A stretch of DNA of 64,000 bases from Nitzschia sp. DOCU1 (lineage: Eukaryota; Bacillariophyta; Bacillariophyceae; Bacillariales; Bacillariaceae): contig OX595999.1 in assembly GCA_951394045.1 (NCBI GenBank), positions 930,001-994,000 of the forward strand, in the 5' to 3' direction. Shown piece by piece: positions 9,859-20,484 of the stretch. Under the pieces are notes generated by a model, which had not been told where the DNA came from, made no database searches, and saw nothing but the letters and a program-made list of their open reading frames with translations. The translations under genes and the position numbers were made by a program. The stretch's first letter is position 1, and each line of letters starts with the position of its first letter.

Positions 9859-10916
9859 ATGTATTAGTGTTCCTACTAGGAATTTATCTCGTAGATTCTA
9901 CACAAACTTGACGACAAATCGAAAAGCTGTCAAGTGGCGGCAAATTGAAGTTTAGGCGGTATTTCATTTTGATGTCTACATGGAATAACGGCTTTTTCTG
10001 GCCGTTTCGCGCATGCCGACCTGGCCACACGGCAAAATGAAACGGAAATATCAAAATCTGGGACTCCATATTCCAGAGCATACTAATTTTCTCTTTGGGA
10101 TTGCTGTCGGTTAATAACTATCATCCTATGCGTGACTGAGCGCGCCACTTTCATCGACAATGCAAGCGAAACTTGCTACTATTCCCGGTGCTTTGTCTTG
10201 TTGTCATTGCTCATTCCGTCACCATCATTGCAGGCTGCATCAAGTAGTGTGGTAGACAGAAGGGTAGGGGTAATGTGTTGAGTGTTGTAAACACCAAAAA
10301 GGTCGTGACACCCCTTAAAATTAAAAGTATCTCTGTCATAGTTTTTCGCGAACGAACTTGCTTTCTTCCAAGAAAGCGGGCCTTGCCGCACCTTTTTGGT
10401 TCCAAACCCGCGCCATTGACGCACCCATTCGCACGGGCATGACAATGGCAGTTTGGAACAAAAAACGTCCGACAAGGCCGCTTTCTTGGAAGGCAAATTC
10501 TGGATGAGTCCTTCACAACCGGTAAAATCATCCATTCATTGAGTGCCTTTGAATGAGCCGGAGAGATGTCTCCAAGGTCATTGTTTGCTTTGATTCCACA
10601 ACGTGAGAAAAACCATCAAAACCGATTTGGGGGGTGTTTGGGCGATTTTCAGTATTTTTCGAAAAAAGTGCGCGTGATTTTTACCCGTAATTTCTAACTA
10701 ATATAACTGCAAACTAATCATCGTGAGAGTTTCTTATATATTTGGTTCTTCACTTTTCGACCTTGCGGCACCGGCAGGGCCCCCACCCCACCGCGCCATT
10801 GATTTTCATGGTCTCCCAAGGGAGAGCCACAGACCATTATCAAGCGAGAAGAACATAGCAGGCCTGTACTTTGTTTGATTCCATATTACGTTTATTGTTG
10901 TCTCTTTGTCGGCATC
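9859..10916. other. intergenic region containing a foldback repeat
   Basis: About 1 kb with no convincing gene. ORFs on the minus strand near 10200-10530 coincide with the long hairpin at 10368-10489 and read through its arms, so I do not accept them. The segment CGCGCCATTGA recurs at about 10410 and 10790, suggesting a second diverged piece of the same repeat. Confidence 0.5.
10368..10489. repeat. foldback (long imperfect hairpin), MITE-like
   Basis: Arm 10368-10407 (beginning CCAAGAAAGCGGGCCTTG) is the reverse complement of 10451-10489 with roughly 35 of 40 positions matching and one indel. Pairing probably extends inward (CCATTG with CAATGG) and weakly outward. As RNA it would form a hairpin of about 55 bp. 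No coding or tRNA explanation is seen. Confidence 0.65.
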
Positions 10917-11255
10917 ATGGAGTTTCATCCTGACACCCTGGTGTTCTTGGATGAGACCAGCATGGACTTGGATGACCATGGACTTGGTTGCAGTCTCCAT
11001 CCGAACATTTTTTTGTCAACAGATCCTACGGATTCTTCAAAAATGCTTCCATGCTTTGACAAATTGAACAACATCAAAGCACATCTAGGCAAGGATTACA
11101 TGATCAGCCATGAATGCGGCCTCCCCCCTCGTCACAAGACACACTATGATGACTTTGAAGAGCATCATTGGGTGTCCAAGTGTTGTGGTGATTCACACCA
11201 CAATCCGGCAAACTTGGTTGTGTTGACTCACTTGGAACATACCCTTGTCTTGTGA
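10917..11255 (+). CDS. hypothetical protein, 112 aa
   Basis: The ATG at 10917 opens a 112-aa frame (MEFHPDTLVFLDETSMDLDD...). It has a His/Cys-rich middle (SHECGLPPRHKTHYDDFEEHHW, then KCCGDSHHNPANL) but no spacing I can assign to a known zinc finger. It lies 114 bp upstream of the DUF6824 ORF on the same strand and could be an upstream exon of that gene, or a relic; the local sequence is AT-richer than the neighbouring housekeeping genes. I do not recognise the family. Confidence 0.35.
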   Translation: MEFHPDTLVFLDETSMDLDDHGLGCSLHPNIFLSTDPTDSSKMLPCFDKLNNIKAHLGKDYMISHECGLPPRHKTHYDDFEEHHWVSKCCGDSHHNPANLVVLTHLEHTLVL

Positions 11256-11368
11256 GGACGAGACTGGAACCTGGCACAAGCTTCCCAGAGGCACAAATTA
11301 TAATACAGTTGGCACAGCATGTTATCACATGAGAAGAGTTTGTGAGACGCTCCAGCAGAATCCTCCAG

Positions 11369-11845
11369 ATGAGATCATTGACAATAAAACATCATCTTCG
11401 GTCAGTACAAGCTACTGATGAAGATGTTTTATGGGGCAGCCATCCTGTGCAAAATCTTACTTACCGCCCAGGTAGAATCCATCTTCAGAGTCTGATCAAT
11501 GCTGAGGTTACCGAATACTTTGAGTCCAACCAGAGTCATCAAAACAAGTTGGTTGACAAAATCATTGAGGAAATCAAGCAATCTGGTTGGAAATTTCTGA
11601 CATGCCGAAACAGTAATGTCTGGAAGGAAGAAGAGCCTACCATGATAAGAAAGCACATCAAAAGAGACTTTTTGAGAACAAAACATGGTGCCACCAAAAC
11701 CTCTCAAGAAAGAAGGGAAATTGCCATCAAGATGTTCACCAAGAACCCCCACAAGATGATGGTGCAACTCCCAAATGATTATGTGGATGGCTATAATGTC
11801 CTACCAGGGGATGTACGAGTCATTGTTTCCCCCAGATGGCAATGA
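11369..11845 (+). CDS. DUF6824-domain protein
   Basis: A 158-aa frame from the ATG at 11369. Residues about 15-105 fit DUF6824, a family greatly expanded in diatoms and of unknown function. The lead motif is DVLWGSHP (family: DVLxGRG), followed by YRPG (for HPGN), a helix with I/V and K at regular spacing, GWKFL (for GxRFL), and a Trp-containing strand before an Arg/Lys helix. The classical DVLxGRG glycines are partly lost, so this copy is divergent. The next frame downstream overlaps it, and the end of this protein may be a frameshift rather than its true C-terminus. Confidence 0.55.
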   Translation: MRSLTIKHHLRSVQATDEDVLWGSHPVQNLTYRPGRIHLQSLINAEVTEYFESNQSHQNKLVDKIIEEIKQSGWKFLTCRNSNVWKEEEPTMIRKHIKRDFLRTKHGATKTSQERREIAIKMFTKNPHKMMVQLPNDYVDGYNVLPGDVRVIVSPRWQ

Positions 11846-12227
11846 TGAAATTCCTCAAGGCATTGGTGAAGGTGAGTGCCTGGTACGTCCCTTGGAACGT
11901 GCGTATTTTCCTGTGGTTCCAGAAGACGATGCGCTGGTACATTGGATTACCTACTTGGAATTCATACGAGAACATTTTCCATGGGATGCTAATGGGGAAT
12001 TTATTATTATGGGACAATGTGTAGACGCACTTTACAGGATGACACAGTACAGGAATGATGACAGCTTTCTTGCTATTGTTGCAGAATATGCAGACCAATG
12101 TGAGCAACGACATTGTCAGCTCTTTAAAGAGCTGTTCCATTGCAAGGTGGATCATCAGCAGTCTGCACTAGTATTCTGGGTTACCTGGGAGTACTCAGCA
12201 GAGAAAGAAAAAACTTCCAGCTTGTGA
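11775..12227 (+). CDS. hypothetical protein overlapping the DUF6824 ORF
   Basis: A 150-aa frame in another register that overlaps the DUF6824 ORF by 71 bp. Its residues from about 15 on (SLFPPDGNDEIPQGIGEGE...) look protein-like and acidic, with aromatic clusters (WITYLEFIREHFPW). It may be the continuation of the upstream gene after a one-base indel near 11820. A further shift near 12150 leads to an Arg/Lys/Gln-rich end (to about 12325). This reads as one decaying gene, or one with unresolved tiny introns. No family is recognised. Confidence 0.35.
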   Translation: MIMWMAIMSYQGMYESLFPPDGNDEIPQGIGEGECLVRPLERAYFPVVPEDDALVHWITYLEFIREHFPWDANGEFIIMGQCVDALYRMTQYRNDDSFLAIVAEYADQCEQRHCQLFKELFHCKVDHQQSALVFWVTWEYSAEKEKTSSL

Positions 12228-12327
12228 AAAAGATTTTCAAGACAGGAATCCAGAAAGAAGCGGAGCCTCTGAACTTTCTTAGAGTCCAGCAACAACTGGT
12301 CCTGAAGAGAATGAGCTCTCAGTAAGT

Positions 12328-13236
12328 TGTGGCAATATTTCACAGACTAGTATGAACATACTAGAAAAATAGCTTGCAATATTAACAAGGATAGAACAAA
12401 TCATTCTAAATCATACGGTCATGCTAGTACTAATCATTGCATTATTATATAGTGATCATTGCATTATTATATAATCACATCCCTTCCTCCCTCGAGAAAT
12501 GGGTTGGTAAGAATAAGAGAGTGAGCTAGTTTTAACCATGTAGTATCCCAATTCGGAAGCTGCTCTTCCCAAACCAAGATTAAGAAATAATACCAGGGTA
12601 ACGACCTACCATAATTTTTGGTTACATGTACCCGCCAAATGTGGAGAAGGCAACAAAGAATTTTAGTATTCTTACAGACATTTCTCAAATAAAGTTAGTT
12701 ACTTAGAATATGCAAATACATTATTTCTCATAGTCGAATGCTTACTTAGGAGAGGGGGTACTACGGGAATATGGAGGATACTTTAATCCAAAAAGTATGG
12801 TAGTAGTAGATAGATAGTAGTAGATAGGACAGATACGGATCTCTTGTTGGGCCTGGATGGAGTAGACCATGGGGTCTTACGAGTAATAGAAATGTGTAGA
12901 GTGCAGTCCCGAAGCAGTCCTGCATGCCGATCAATTAGACTGCCGGGTCCGCCATGATATGCCCAATGGAAAGGACATGTATATGCCCACTGACTTGGGG
13001 GACACATGAATGAGGGGAAAGAAAGGTGAGAAAGAATTTCGATGCGCCGTATGTGGTGCTCGCACCCGTGCCCAAAAGGTTGAAGGCGCGAGTGTTGAAC
13101 TTCCTGCTGGGACCAAGTCAGCATCCAGCGCAAGCCCAGCCATGTGGCACGGCTGGCGCGTGCCGGCCCAGCAACGGCTAGTTCCCAAAACTGCCGTCAT
13201 TGCTCATCACTCATAGCAAACCCTCATTAATTTAGT
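12328..13236. other. intergenic region
   Basis: AT-rich at its left end, with a 22-bp tandem duplication around ATCATTGCATTATTATATA (about 12432-12473). Short ORFs on both strands have no recognisable domain. It probably includes degraded 5' sequence of the gag relic that follows. Confidence 0.4.
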
Positions 13237-14259
13237 TTGCTCCGTTTTATTGCATCATCAGAGCAAATTAAATCCTATCGACAAAGACGCATCTCGGCCG
13301 ACTGCATTGCAGCCTTTCCCTCCACAGACCCACGTGATCTTTGCCTTACCATCATGGGATTTTCCACTCTCACTGAAGCTGACATACTCAGCACATGGCC
13401 AGAACCACGCCCTTGCATCCATGGGATGCCTACCTTTCAGGTGCTACGTGCATTGGAGGACTACTGGAAGACCAATGCCATGAAAGTCGACACCACCTTA
13501 GGCGGTGGCAACCATGGACACTTATTCTTGGTACTTTCGGATGCAGCCTGGGCACTCCTCAAGCCAAATCATCATCCACTTGTTCCTCCCGCACCCCCTG
13601 CCAATATTCCTACAATCCCTGATGGCGCTACCAATGGGGAAATCGCTGAAATTTGCGCTGTGTTCGAAGAAGAAGTCAGACTTTATCAGACTTACCGAAA
13701 CTGTAAGAGCGCGCTACGCAACATCATCCTAGGCACAGTCGATCCAATCTACATCCGGGCTCTGCGCGATCCAAACACTTTCTTCGAACATTTGTCCCCG
13801 CGCTAAATCCTCAACCATCTCTTTGACTCCTATGGGAAACTACCGCCGCAGGAGCTAGTCGTCAAGCTCCTTGACGCCATGAAAAAGCCATGGGACCCTA
13901 CGCAACCTTTCGAGGTTCTAATCGACCAGATCAAAGAAGCCGTTGATATCACCACCGTGGCCAGGCAACCCTTCACAGTGGCCCAGGTCCTCAACATTGC
14001 CTACCAGTACGTTTTGGTACACTCAACCGGCGTCATGAGCAACGCATGCCGCAAATGGCGCAAGCTCACCACTACGCAACAAACCTGGCCACGCTTCAAA
14101 CAACATTTTATTGAGGCCACCATCCAGGTGAGGCTTGACCAGGAGGCCACCAGTGGCCATCCCGGGTATGCCAACGCAATGGAAATGTTGAATCGCTTAG
14201 CCGAAGCAGCCTCCTCGGCGGACAAGCTCACGGTGGCTAACCGAGAAGACATGACGTAA
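13237..14259 (+). pseudogene. Ty1/Copia-type gag relic
   Basis: One reading frame interrupted by a single TAA at 13804-13806. It shows the gag-like pattern seen in many algal Copia elements: LGGGNHGHLFLVLSDAAW, a Pro-rich linker, IPDGATNGEIAEI, a helix ending in a conserved LRDP, HLFDSYGKLPPQELV, PWDPTQPFEVLIDQI, and a Trp-containing region (RKWRKLTTTQQTWPRFKQHF). The frame stops at 14257-14259 before any nucleocapsid zinc knuckle or pol. No LTRs are visible on either side, so this is a truncated fragment. The first ATG in frame is internal (13353). Confidence 0.75.
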
Positions 14260-14927
14260 TAAGAACCAACATAGCCTTTGTGAGTACATATGTGAACCAA
14301 CATCGAGGCGGCTGTGGTCCCTGAGCGTCGCGAAGGTTCGCATGAGACCAAACCAAAAGGGCTTATGAGGGTAGAATTGCACCACTGACGAAAATTTAAT
14401 ATGCCCCACTCACCAAACTTCAATGTGTACCGGCAACCTTCTGTACCGGATAAATGTAACACATTGAAGTCGAGCGGAATGCGAGCCCGTCGTGGCGCCA
14501 CGAGTCACTAAATCCCTTCATGGGAGCCGTGTTTGCGGGTGATCGACAATCTTGTACCCTTTTGCGGCTTCTTCCTACCGGTATGAGCTGTGATGTCTTT
14601 CACTACGTTATTACCTGGTACGCCAGCACCTCGGTGTAGATACCGGTGGTATATCAATTCGGCTTTTATCGTTCCCCCACGTGCTTTGCTCTTCTTCGCT
14701 GCCTCTAAGTCCCTAATTATTGTTGGTTCCACCAGCGCTATTCCGAATCCTGTTTGTGAGGTGGCGAAAGGCGAACAAAATCCAGTCCATCCGATCGAGG
14801 ACGCAGCAGAACCTTGGTACAAAACCGACGTTTATCCCTACTACGCGTGCATCCCGGCAAGATGGGCAGCAAAGCCTTTTTTATTTGTCACCTATTTTAG
14901 TAACACACAAAAAGTAGCGAAAGCTCT
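14260..14927. other. intergenic region upstream of the HSF gene
   Basis: About 670 bp with no supported gene. A minus-strand frame at 14508-14822 is open but has no domain I can name and may be retroelement debris. The right end should contain the HSF promoter. Confidence 0.4.
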
Positions 14928-16286
14928 ATGACAAACAAAAGAACGATGATGCTCTTGGACGATGAGTTCGATGGCCGAACTATGCAAGTAAGCTCTAGTG
15001 ATGAAGGCGGGTCCGTGGGTGGACTGCCCTTCCAGTCAGCAACGATTGCTGCATCCCCTGACCTCTCCTTCCCCTGGAGACTGTCAACGATGCTCACCGA
15101 TTCCGAGAAATCACCGGGGGGCTTCCAAGATATCGTGAGCTGGATCGACGATGGAACAACATTTAAGGTTCACAATCGTGCTGAGTTCACCAAGAGAATC
15201 CTTCCAACATACTTTCGTATGACCAAGTACAGTTCCTTTACGCGGCAGCTTCATGCGTACTCCTTCGTATGCACAAGAAAGGGCGACAGCAGGGGTGGAT
15301 GTAAGCCAGCCGAATAATACCAGGAAACCCCAACAAATGGCACAAATGCCCTGGCCCAAGATGTGTTGTTGCCTCTCTGCGACGCCATCTTGCTGACGCA
15401 TCTCACCCGAGATCGTCAGCTGCCCATTTCCTTTACCCCTTGAATTCTCAATTTTTGTCTCAAATTCTCTCTCATAATAGATGTCCACCCAGAGTTCAAG
15501 CGCAGCAACCCAGAGGGCTGTTACAATATCGAGAGAAAGGCCACAAAGGCTGCAAGAAGTGCCCAGCGGCAGATTGGACGGGCTCAAGGTTATAACCATG
15601 GCTTGTCGAGTCAAGATTTTGCCCCTTTACATGAGACTCAATCCCTGGCAACTGCCTCGCAGGCATCCTTTATGTCTGGGGATGGCTGTCATAGCGCTTC
15701 AAGCGTAGACAGCAACTACCCCGACTCGAATGCAGCATTAGATGGGGCGCTGTCCTTCGCCTTCCAGGAGAAATCTGGGCACACCTCGTTCAATGGAGCA
15801 TGCAATCTCGGAGGGGAAGAGGCTTCTTACTTTTCCGTTAGCCCGCAGCAATTGCCAATACCACACCATGGTCTTCCCATTGCACTGCCGATCCGGACTG
15901 GATCGGCAAATCAGGCATTCGCTGCGACTTTTAGTCCCAGCCCGGATATCAATTTGCCACAACTACCTCAAGTCTGGACTCAAGAAATGGCGTCCCCCCA
16001 ACAGGCCCAATCCCAGTTCCTATGCTTCCCCGATCATTCTGGCAGTACTAACTTCATTGGAACCAGCATATCAACGCTCGCTTCCTTGCCTGCCGCGAGA
16101 GCAGACAATACCAGTGACGAGGGTGATGACTTTATTGAGCCAACGAGTATCGAAGAAATGCTTGCGAGATCATCCAAATCGCACTTCTATGGCCAGCAAG
16201 AAAGTTCTTTTGAAGGCACTGAATCCACCAGGAATCAAGAAGATTCGACGAACAAGTTGAATACATTTTACACTTCATCGCGATAG
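14928..16286 (+). CDS. heat-shock-factor-type transcription factor
   Basis: Two exons, 14928-15300 and 15481-16286, with a 180-bp intron (GTAAGC...ATAATAG), give 392 aa. Residues about 45-130 form the HSF winged-helix DNA-binding domain: FPWRLSTML, IVSWIDDGTTFKVHN, FTKRILPTYFRMTKYSSFTRQLHAYSF and, across the intron, YVHPEFKRS. The remainder is Ser/Gln/Pro-rich and looks disordered, without a clear coiled-coil trimerisation region. HSFs are the largest transcription-factor family in diatoms and bind nGAAn-type elements; target genes cannot be inferred here. The intron contains an in-frame stop, so splicing is required. Nuclear location is assumed from the family. Confidence 0.9.
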
Positions 16287-16714
16287 TACATAGATTATAA
16301 TCTTGGGACGCTAAGTAGACCTCAGTGTGTGCTGTTGTTTGATACATCACAGAAAGTACTATATGGGCAAACCACTGGTACGTTCCAAAATGGATTGATG
16401 TTGGGATCCTTGCATGAAGTTCACACCGGAAGTATCATGCCGTAGGTACTTGGCTCTCTTGATTGGGCAACGTAAGCGAGACTCTCTACTGGATGAATGG
16501 TTCTGGCGTATTACTGCGAATAATAGTATGTACGTATGTACCGCATCTCGTGTCACCATCAGCTAAAAAATCTTTGAGGGTCGCGCTTTCGCTGTTGGGA
16601 GGTCGGTGGGTCAATTGATGAGACCAACATCGTCTCTTGGAATACAATAGCCGGATCTGTTTTTGCTTCGAAGTCACCATCAACTTATCGGCTCCGCCGC
16701 ATGGCACAGCAACT
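16287..16714. other. intergenic region
   Basis: The 3' flank of the HSF gene and 5' flank of the next gene. No gene, RNA or repeat seen. Confidence 0.4.
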
Positions 16715-17560
16715 ATGCAGAAACGACGGGGAGGTCGGCAGTACTGCGATCGCCTTCCACTGACAAGACAAGATCTCTCGCCAACGCAGGCACGACCTAC
16801 TCAAGCAAGGACGACAGCCATTGGGAGGCGGCGAAAGAAAACACCCATAAACGAGAGACATATATTGGGCTGCTCAGTCGCCATCGGATTATTCATTTTC
16901 GTTATCTTGTTTTTCGCCAAAGCGGATTCGACAACAGGGCAGCTGCAACAACCCGTGGAGCAGGATGACAGATTCCGCCGGCTGCCGTTGCTAGAGTACA
17001 AGTCCTTGCAGTATGCATTCTCGCATTCTAGGCTGGTTGGACTGTATTTTGCGGCGGCATGGTGTTCAGAGAGTACCTTTGTGTCGAAAAGTATAGAAGA
17101 ATACTTGGGGCCCAAAATGTTGCCCCCAAGTTCACCTGGCATACCACCTCCTAGCGATCGAGCACTCTTTTCGCTGGTCTATATATCATCTGATCGGAGC
17201 GAAGCGGATTTTCATGGCTACAAGGCCAAAAACTGGATGGCGGTCCCATTTCACTCGGCAGAACGCAACAAGCTAAAGCAATATTTTCGAATTTGCTCAA
17301 CACCCGAAGTCGAGCTTCTGGGAATCGACCGGAAATCTGAAATTCCAACGTTGCTGATCATGGATGGTGAGACGCACCAACTGATAACAGCGAGTGGCGC
17401 TGATGATCTTGAAGAATACGGGGGAAATGCTTTGAACCACTGGGTGGACCTTCAAAACTTGATCCTTGCAATGGAGGACAAGTACGGAGAAGGCAACGAA
17501 CCAAAACCTCAACGGCACATTTATCATCATGCAGATTCCGTCAGTTCGCTTTTTGCCTAG
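16715..17560 (+). CDS. membrane-anchored thioredoxin-fold (nucleoredoxin-like) protein without CXXC
   Basis: 281 aa from the first ATG at 16715. An Arg-rich N-terminus is followed by one membrane segment (about residues 50-68, CSVAIGLFIFVILFFAK) and then a thioredoxin-like fold. LVGLYFAAAWCSEST occupies the place where nucleoredoxins and tryparedoxins have YFSAxWCPPC. VYISSDRSEADFHGY, MAVPF and EIPTLLIMD match the later tryparedoxin strands and the cis-Pro loop. The second active-site Cys is replaced (WCSES), so disulfide exchange by the usual two-Cys mechanism is unlikely. A chaperone, binding or monothiol role is possible. It probably resides in the secretory pathway or an organelle membrane. 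Confidence 0.7.
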   Translation: MQKRRGGRQYCDRLPLTRQDLSPTQARPTQARTTAIGRRRKKTPINERHILGCSVAIGLFIFVILFFAKADSTTGQLQQPVEQDDRFRRLPLLEYKSLQYAFSHSRLVGLYFAAAWCSESTFVSKSIEEYLGPKMLPPSSPGIPPPSDRALFSLVYISSDRSEADFHGYKAKNWMAVPFHSAERNKLKQYFRICSTPEVELLGIDRKSEIPTLLIMDGETHQLITASGADDLEEYGGNALNHWVDLQNLILAMEDKYGEGNEPKPQRHIYHHADSVSSLFA

Positions 17561-18155
17561 AAGTCGCTAGCCACTTGTCTGCATTATGTACTGGACAAGT
17601 ACCAATTCACCACCTGATTGCGAGGAGTATCCAATTTGGCACATTCAAAGGACACGTTATGGGACCGTACTGGTAGCCTGTCAGCGTATGTTGGGCGGGG
17701 CAAGCTCAATGAGCACGTCGGAGCTGGACCCTGGTACGCATCTCATTGTCACTCACTTTGGTACGTTCCATTCGAAGAAATTTGGTTCACTTTTCTGTTC
17801 CTTGCTCGCATCCATTTCTGGTAGGGGCTTCTCGCGATAATACTTTGTCTGTGCTGCTACGGACCCAGAACATGGCGCCCAATGCCAGGAGCAAAGTTCG
17901 TGGCACTAGGACGACCCAATGATCCCGAAAACCCACGGCAAAGGCCCGTGTAACTGGCCGCTACGGGGCCACCACTGGCAACATTGAAGCTTGCGTTTGC
18001 CCTCGCGATCTAGGCACTTTCCTACCGAGTTAGGGTAAGGATCCAGTAGGTGTAGTTCCGTGTTGTTGCATTATCACGGAACCAGTTCACTTCTAGACGT
18101 GCAAGAATAATTACACTACGCTGAATCCCGAAGACGACCCTCATTCCTTTTGGAT

Positions 18156-18196
<41 letters not shown>

Positions 18197-18536
18197 GCTG
18201 ACAAATAGAATATTGCACCTTGCTTTCTCTTGGTTGTACGCTATTCAATTCAAGCATTCACTTCGGTGGATCTTTTGGCTTTTTCAACAATGGCGCGAGC
18301 ATCCATTTTCTCTCGTGTCACACCACGCGAGGCCGAGCATCCTGTTTCGTGTCACACTACCAGGTATATGCGAGGCCGTCGGCGCGCGCGCGAGACACGC
18401 CCGCAGCCTTTTCCCCCGGCAGTTGACACCGCTTTTTTCTTTTTGAGAAGGCTTCTGCGGTATGCGAGCTGTTATGGGAAATGTACAATTCAAAAAAACG
18501 CACCTCGAGTAGTCCAACTTGATATCGCAATTGAAA
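17561..18536. other. intergenic region with CT microsatellite
   Basis: Nearly 1 kb upstream of the first four-TM gene. Contains the (CT)n tract at 18159-18193 and otherwise no gene I can support; a large antisense ORF (18284-19225) is a shadow of the four-TM gene. Confidence 0.5.
18159..18193. repeat. (CT)17 microsatellite
   Basis: 35 bp of uninterrupted CT dinucleotides, about 340 bp upstream of the start codon of the four-TM gene at 18537. It could act as a promoter GAGA/CT element or be neutral. Confidence 0.9.
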
Positions 18537-19936
18537 ATGCCCTTCGAATGCTGCACCTGTTGCTCTGCTGATGACGGCCCGAAGCATGATTTGTGTATGT
18601 GTGGTAGGTACATCTTCAGCAGTGTCGTAGCGCAATTCGAATTTTTGTCAAGACTCCCCTGAAAATCTGCCCTCGTTTTTGTTTCAGGCTGCGGATATCT
18701 GAACGGTGGCTGCCAAGTGGCAACTGCGCAACTCCTCCTCATATTTGGTGAGTAAGTCTGGGTAAAAGTCTCCAGTGAAAGATATGCTGCGCCGCCACTC
18801 ATCGCTGTTTTCTTGTCGTAGGAACCGTTTTGTCGCTCGCCACGCTGGGAGACTGTAGTTTTGTTGCCATCACTCCAGGCGTCTCTGTGACGGGTGATGA
18901 GGACGAGGATTTTTTGGTGAAGGCTCTCGGCCTTGTAACATATGCGAAACCAAATGGAACTTGCTATTGGTACAACTCTGGAGGAAGTCCCCCCGAGGAT
19001 CAAATTCTGGACTATTTTGACTTTCTTGGCAGCAACTGGCGCGTTGCTCGAATCATGGGTGCCATTGGGGCAGCTGGAGGCTTTCTTTTCACTTTGTTTT
19101 CCATATCGCTCTGTTGCTCGTCTCATGCTCTGGCAGTACGCTTCTTTTCGGCATTCCTTCTCAACGTTGTGCTGACACTCTTCCAATGCTTGACGTTTCT
19201 GGCGTTTACAAGTGAAATTTGTCAAGAGAATGAGTGCAAATTTTCAAGAACGGCGGGTTGGTGTGTCGGCGCAGCGGCATGTTTCTCGGCAAGTGGACTG
19301 TGTTTTGTGCTTATGCAGGACTACCCGGGCAAGTTGGCGGTGACGCAGCAACATCAAAGTGATCAAAGTCCGAAGCCGGTTCCGCCGTGTTCAGAGCAGG
19401 CCCCGGTCGACGAGAATGAGACAGTGAGCGAAGACGTTGGTGTTGCTGGGGCAACGGAGCCTGTGGAAGAACAGAAAGATATCGAAGAAGGCACGGTAGT
19501 CGATAAGGAAGGGGAAGGCGTGAAAGATGTAGCAGCAAATGATGCTGAGGAAGATATGCATGCCTTGGTTCAGGACTCATCATCCCCCGCCGACGATTCT
19601 GACGAATTCATCGAGGAAGAAGTCTTGGATGACGAAAACGCTTCAGAGATAATCGTCAACAAGGAAGTAGTTGTTGATGATCAGGAAGCCATAGCCCCCA
19701 TTTCTATGGAGGAGGTTGAAACCGTGGAGGAGCACACCCAAACCACACCGATCCAGCATGAAGAAAACGGTGTGGGTGAAGGTGAGACTGGTGTGGAAGA
19801 GGTATATGAATCGAAGGCATTGCCCGGCGAGACTGTTGTAACCAGCGTGTCCGATATTCCTAACGAGGAAACGATTGGGGACGTAGGCACAGAAACCAAA
19901 GAGTCCACGGGTCCATCAGAAGCAGATATACCTTGA
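18537..19936 (+). CDS. four-TM protein with Cys-rich N-terminus and acidic tail (paralogue A)
   Basis: Three exons, 18537-18603, 18688-18747 and 18822-19936, give 413 aa. Introns are 84 bp (GTAGGT...TTCAG) and 74 bp (GTGAGT...GTAG). The N-terminus is short and Cys-rich (FECCTCC, LCMCGCG). Four hydrophobic segments follow, with a loop between TM1 and TM2 containing FVAITPG and PNGTCYWY, then RFFSAFLLNVVLTLFQCLTFLAF and a loop with two Cys (ICQENEC). A cytosolic-looking acidic Glu/Asp/Val tail of about 200 residues ends it. It is clearly paralogous to the gene at 22520-23620 (shared SLATLGDCSF, CQALTFLAF-type TM3, NYPG/DYPG after TM4). I do not recognise the family; the topology resembles tetraspan membrane proteins but without their signature CCG. 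Confidence 0.8.
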
Positions 19937-20484
19937 TCTGCTAGTCCTGCGAAGGCCAATATAATCTCCCATCTTCATTTATCTTCGCGACTAATACTCG
20001 GAGAAGGGAAGTGCGTGGACGAAGTTGTAGCAGTGCCACCAGGATCATAAGTAGTAATCCAATTTGTTTGTACATTCAGTACTCGGAAAAAAGATGAAGC
20101 AGAGAAAGGCTCGGTAGTCCTAATAGTAGTAAGCTATCTATTTGTATTTACGATTGCAAGTTGGGCTCGGCCGGTGCAGGTGGCTTGGCTATGCTGGCGT
20201 GATGGCGGGTTTGGCGTGCGTCTTTGGTATGTTGTGTGCAGGCGCGGATGGCAGAGAGGCGGCATTTGGCGGGTGCATATGTCCAAGTCGATATCAGGTA
20301 TCATACGTGTGGAGTGTGCGAGTGGGAAGGAACAGGCTGTGCAATTGTCAGTTGGGTGAGTGTTTACGATGCGTGGGAGATAAAGAGCTGGTAGAATAAG
20401 GCTGCGCAAAGCATTATTTAGAAACCAACCTACAGCAAAAGACTGTGCAGTAGTTTCAGCCCTTCTACTTATCCGAGCAAGCAC
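19937..20484. other. intergenic region, probable 5' part of the helicase relic
   Basis: 548 bp. No domain can be read; the PIF1 relic starts abruptly at 20485 without its Walker A region, so the missing 5' part was deleted or lies here beyond recognition. Confidence 0.4.

Noticed and set aside
10179..10535. Overlapping minus-strand ORFs over the foldback
   Set aside because: They read through both arms of a hairpin repeat and show no domain.
18284..19225. Long minus-strand ORF of about 313 codons
   Set aside because: Antisense to the spliced four-TM gene, Lys/Arg/Ser-rich without domain; a shadow of the coding bias on the plus strand.
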